A stretch of 23,687 nucleotides of DNA, taken from assembly GCA_900319195.1 (NCBI GenBank), contig ONNL01000076.1, positions 1-23,687 on the forward strand. Reading direction: 5' to 3'. The notes beneath the pieces are model-generated. The model was not told the DNA's origin and did no database searches. It saw only the letters and a program-made list of their open reading frames with translations. The position numbers and the translations under genes were made by a program. This document shows positions 20,909 through 23,687 of this stretch, one piece after another. Numbering within the stretch: the stretch's first letter is position 1; every line of letters starts with the position of its first letter. This stretch comes from an uncultured Ruminococcus sp. (GTDB lineage: Bacteria; Bacillota; Clostridia; Oscillospirales; Ruminococcaceae).

Positions 20909-22678
20909 ATGTCAGATCTTATAAATAAAGCCTCACTTGAACTCCGCGGTCTTATCACGGACGCGCTCGGAAAGCTCGCTGCGGACGGCACTGTTCCGTC
21001 TGTTCCGCTCCCCGACTTCAACATCGAGATCCCTGCGGACAAATCCCACGGCGACTTCGCCTCCAACATTGCAATGGTATGTGCAAAGCCGTTCAGGAAC
21101 AATCCGCGTAAAATAGCCGAAATGATCATCGAAAAGCTCGACCTCACAGGCACGGGCTTTGAGAAGTGCGAAACAGCAGGTCCCGGCTTCCTCAATTTCT
21201 TCCTCGGCAGAAAATGGTTCTCGGACGTTGTCCGCAATGTCATTGACGAGGGCGCAGACTACGGACGTACTCAGACAGGCGACGGAAAAAGAGTCCTCGT
21301 TGAATTTGTCTCAGCGAATCCGACAGGTCCCATGCACATCGGAAACGCACGCGGCGGCGCTATCGGTGACTGCCTTGCATCTGTTCTCGACTGGGCAGGC
21401 TATAAGGCAGAGCGTGAGTTCTATGTAAACGACGCAGGAAATCAGATTCAGAAGTTCGGCAAGTCCCTTTCTCTCCGCTATATGCAGCTCGTTTCCGCTG
21501 ACGGACAGGCTGTCATTAAGGAAAACGCAAACGATACCGAAAAGGTATGCGCTGCTCTGTATGCGGAAAGCGGCGAGGGACAGAGATTTGAAATGCCCGA
21601 GGACGTCTACCTCGGTACAGACATCATCGAGCACGCCAAGAACTTCCTTGATATAAACGGCGACACGCTCTCCTCACTCTCCGAGGACGAGTGCAAAAAG
21701 GCTCTCGTTGACTACGCTCTGCCGCTCAACATTGCAGGTCTTGAGCGCGACCTCAAGAAGTACCGTATCGAATACGATAACTGGTTCAGGGAGAGCACTC
21801 TCCACAACAACGGCGACACGAAAAAGGTCGTTGAGAAGCTCCGCGAGTCAGGTCATACCTACGAGCAGGAGGGCGCGACTTGGTTCAGAGCGACTGACTT
21901 CGGCGCTGACAAGGACTTCGTTCTCGTCCGTGCAAACGGGATCCCGACCTACGTTGTCCCCGACATCGCCTACCACTACAATAAGCTCGTGACCCGAAGC
22001 TTCGACAAGGCTGTTGATATCTTCGGTGCTGACCACCACGGCTATGTGCCGCGTCTGAAGGCAGCCCTCACAGCGCTCGGAGTTGACGCTTCAAAGCTTG
22101 ATGTAGTGCTCATGCAGATGGTTCGTCTCGTCCGCGACGGCGAGGTAGTAAAGCTCTCGAAGCGCAGCGGCAAGGCTATCACGCTTGTCACCCTGCTCGA
22201 CGAGATACCGATAGACGCAGCAAGATTCTACTTCAATCTCCGCGAGGCGAACTCGCAGTTTGAATTCGACCTCGACCTCGCAGTTGAGAAGTCGTCGCAG
22301 AATCCCGTTTACTACGTTCAGTACGCACACGCGAGAATTTGCAGCCTTATCGCAAATCTCAAGTCTGAGGGTACAGAGATCCCCGAGACTGCGGACTTCG
22401 ACCTCCTCAACAAGCCGCAGGAAATAGAGCTTATCCGCCACATAGCGTCGCTGCCGAAGGAGGTAGACCTCGCAGCAAAGACCTATGACCCTGCAAAGAT
22501 AACAAAGTACGCAGTTGACCTTGCAACGCTCTTCCACCGCTTCTATGATGCCTGCAGCGTAAAGAATGCCGAATCACAGGAGCTTATGAATGCAAGACTG
22601 CTCCTCTGTATCGTAACTCGTCAGGTGCTGAGAAATGTTCTCACTATTCTGAACATCACTCAGCCCGAAAAGATGTAA
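20909..22678 (+). CDS. argS: Arginyl-tRNA synthetase
   Basis: Class I aminoacyl-tRNA synthetase charging tRNA-Arg with arginine; cytoplasmic, essential. 589 residues, normal for the family. N-terminal Add1 domain about 1-105 (IPADKSHGDFASNIAM, GPGFLNFFL), then the catalytic Rossmann fold with the HIGH-type motif PTGPMHIGNARGG (HIGN at 143-146). FYVNDAGNQI follows and the KMSKS-equivalent LSKRSGKAITL lies near 414-424. The C-terminal DALR anticodon-binding domain covers about 465-589 (YVQYAHARICSL, FHRFYDACSV). AAAGGA lies before ATG 20909. Third gene of the ddl-like operon. Confidence 0.97.
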   Translation: MSDLINKASLELRGLITDALGKLAADGTVPSVPLPDFNIEIPADKSHGDFASNIAMVCAKPFRNNPRKIAEMIIEKLDLTGTGFEKCETAGPGFLNFFLGRKWFSDVVRNVIDEGADYGRTQTGDGKRVLVEFVSANPTGPMHIGNARGGAIGDCLASVLDWAGYKAEREFYVNDAGNQIQKFGKSLSLRYMQLVSADGQAVIKENANDTEKVCAALYAESGEGQRFEMPEDVYLGTDIIEHAKNFLDINGDTLSSLSEDECKKALVDYALPLNIAGLERDLKKYRIEYDNWFRESTLHNNGDTKKVVEKLRESGHTYEQEGATWFRATDFGADKDFVLVRANGIPTYVVPDIAYHYNKLVTRSFDKAVDIFGADHHGYVPRLKAALTALGVDASKLDVVLMQMVRLVRDGEVVKLSKRSGKAITLVTLLDEIPIDAARFYFNLREANSQFEFDLDLAVEKSSQNPVYYVQYAHARICSLIANLKSEGTEIPETADFDLLNKPQEIELIRHIASLPKEVDLAAKTYDPAKITKYAVDLATLFHRFYDACSVKNAESQELMNARLLLCIVTRQVLRNVLTILNITQPEKM

Positions 22679-22708
22679 AAATTACTTTTTGGTTACAAAT
22701 AAATTACG

Positions 22709-22734
22709 CTGAATCGTCAATTCCGACAATTCAG
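22709..22734. repeat. Inverted repeat CTGAAT-N14-ATTCAG after argS
   Basis: Six-base arms, with GT/AC pairing inside, 30 bases after the argS stop. No T-run follows, so it is a poor intrinsic terminator; it may stabilise the mRNA 3' end. This gap (22679-22920) holds no gene and no convincing promoter. Confidence 0.35.
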
Positions 22735-22782
22735 ATCGTCAAAATTTGTCACGAATGTGAGCTTTCGGTCGAAAATTAACAC

Positions 22783-22824
22783 TTTGTTAACAAATTGCCC
22801 GTGAAAATATGTTACAATTTGTAA
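22783..22824. promoter_or_regulatory. Two palindromes upstream of the CdaR-like regulator, candidate operators
   Basis: TTTGTTAACAAA (22783-22794) is a perfect 12-base palindrome and TTACAA-T-TTGTAA (22812-22824) has perfect 6-base arms; their centres are about 30 bases, roughly three DNA turns, apart. They lie 97-138 bases before ATG 22921. Same-face spacing suits a regulator, perhaps autoregulation. An AAGGG/CCCTT stem (22829-22856) follows. Confidence 0.45.
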
Positions 22825-22920
22825 TATATAAGGGTGACATAGGATAAGTGTGCCCTTTTCCTGAAAGTTTGCTAAAGATACATTTATTTTTAATCATTAT
22901 TAAGTGAAAGGATGTAAATC

Positions 22921-23687
22921 ATGTCCAACAGATTATTTCAGGGCTTAGTTCATCAGATGCGCGATACTATCGACGCTACGATCGGTGTTGTTGACGAGAC
23001 AGCTACCGTTATTGCCTGCAGCGACCTTCAGCGCGTAGGTACAACAAATGAGTTCGTTTCACTCGACCTCAATGATTCACACGATATCTTCATCAGAGAC
23101 GGTTTCACATATAAGCCGTTCGGTTCAAGAGTAAAGCCCGATTATGCGGTATTTGTTGAGGGCGTTGACGACGCTGCTGCAAAATACGCAAGCATTCTCG
23201 CTATAACGCTTTCCAATATAAAGCAGTATTATGACGAAAAATACGACAGAAACAACTTCATCAAGAACGTTATCCTCGATAATGTTCTCCCCGGTGATAT
23301 CGTCATCAAGGCAAGAGAGCTCCACTTCAATGCCGAGATCAGCCGTGCGGTATTCCTCATCAGAATAATCTCCGCTAACGACATCTCCGCTTATGATGTT
23401 ATCCAGAACCTCTTCCCCGATAAGAACAAGGACTTCGTTTTCAATATCACAGAATCCGACATCGTACTCGTAAAGGAGCTCAAGAGCTCGGTAGATTCAA
23501 AGGACCTCGAAAAGCTTGCCCGCTCTATTGCTGATACTCTCAGCAGTGAATTCTATACAAGAGTAAATGTCGGAATCGGTACTCCCGTAGTTGGAGTAAA
23601 GGACCTCGCACGTTCATTCAAGGAAGCTCAGATGGCTCTTGAGGTCGGCAAGGTATTCGATACAGACAAGGTAATCGTAAGCTACGA
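22921..23687 (+). CDS. CdaR/PucR-type transcriptional regulator, C-terminus cut by window edge
   Basis: 255 codons are visible from ATG 22921 (MSNRLFQGLVHQMRDTIDATIG; AAAGGATG lies just upstream) with no stop before the window ends. The N-terminal part, about 1-115, matches the sugar-diacid-recognition-type sensor (GVVDETATVIACSD, RDGFTYKPFG, YAVFVEG, ITLSNIKQYYDEKYDRNNFIK). A CdaR GGDEF-like domain follows from about 130 (AVFLIRI, ending VNVGIGTPVVGVKDLARSFKEAQMALEVGK), where the characteristic G-x-G and SF/YxEA-x-x-AL pattern is clear. The family normally ends in a PucR helix-turn-helix, beyond this window. The inducer is not known; the name sugar-diacid regulator is historical and may not apply here. 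Confidence 0.85.
   Translation, partial: MSNRLFQGLVHQMRDTIDATIGVVDETATVIACSDLQRVGTTNEFVSLDLNDSHDIFIRDGFTYKPFGSRVKPDYAVFVEGVDDAAAKYASILAITLSNIKQYYDEKYDRNNFIKNVILDNVLPGDIVIKARELHFNAEISRAVFLIRIISANDISAYDVIQNLFPDKNKDFVFNITESDIVLVKELKSSVDSKDLEKLARSIADTLSSEFYTRVNVGIGTPVVGVKDLARSFKEAQMALEVGKVFDTDKVIVSY

Noticed and set aside
22829..22856. AAGGG/CCCTT stem followed by TTTT as an argS terminator
   Set aside because: Only about five base pairs with an 18-nt loop and 150 bases beyond the stop; too weak to call.

Overview
The window looks like chromosomal DNA from a cellulosome-producing, gut- or rumen-type Ruminococcus (Bacillota, Oscillospiraceae). The evidence is a secreted cohesin-dockerin protein resembling the adaptor scaffoldin ScaC of R. 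flavefaciens, a dockerin-tagged papain-family protease, a GH130 manno-oligosaccharide phosphorylase of the R. albus RaMP2 type, and Firmicute gene order around spoIIIA, nusB and xseAB. The genus is inferred from gene content and protein style, not from a database search.

Layout. (1) 1-4266, minus strand: a housekeeping operon read right to left, asp23/yqhY - nusB - TsaD-like - xseA - xseB - dxs (dxs runs off the left edge), with a near-consensus sigma-A promoter at 4335-4363. (2) 4364-9003, minus strand: the complete eight-gene sporulation operon spoIIIAA to spoIIIAH, tightly overlapped, with a sigma-E-like promoter at 9027-9055. This is the Bacillus order (spoIIIA - yqhY - nusB - xseAB - dxs), but accBC, folD and ispA are absent and a TsaD paralogue sits where folD would be. 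(3) 9071-13138, minus strand: a sugar ABC importer operon (binding lipoprotein and two permeases, no ATPase). It has a UUCG-loop terminator, a strong hairpin between the first two genes, and a leader of about 375 nt packed with hairpins behind a TTGACA-17-TATATT promoter. (4) 13301-16531, minus strand: a two-gene operon of a secreted C1 protease with a dockerin and a ComEA-like double helix-hairpin-helix protein, with a perfect consensus extended -10 promoter. (5) 17087-19170, plus strand: the ScaC-like cohesin-dockerin protein, a double-hairpin terminator, then the GH130 phosphorylase on its own promoter. (6) 19393-22678, plus strand: a strongly degenerate D-Ala-D-Ala ligase paralogue, a DUF1934 protein and argS. 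(7) 22921 to the right edge: the N-terminal part of a CdaR/PucR-type regulator.

The cohesin-dockerin protein, dockerin protease, GH130 enzyme and sugar importer fit a plant-polysaccharide lifestyle: surface assembly outside, oligosaccharide uptake, and phosphorolysis inside. The items I would most like checked are the structured leader RNA upstream of the sugar importer (12726-13138), the Ddl paralogue that appears to have lost most of its catalytic residues, the full spoIIIA operon in a cellulosomal Ruminococcus, and the TsaD-like protein in the nusB-xseA interval. No CRISPR array, insertion sequence, phage gene, rRNA or tRNA was seen.
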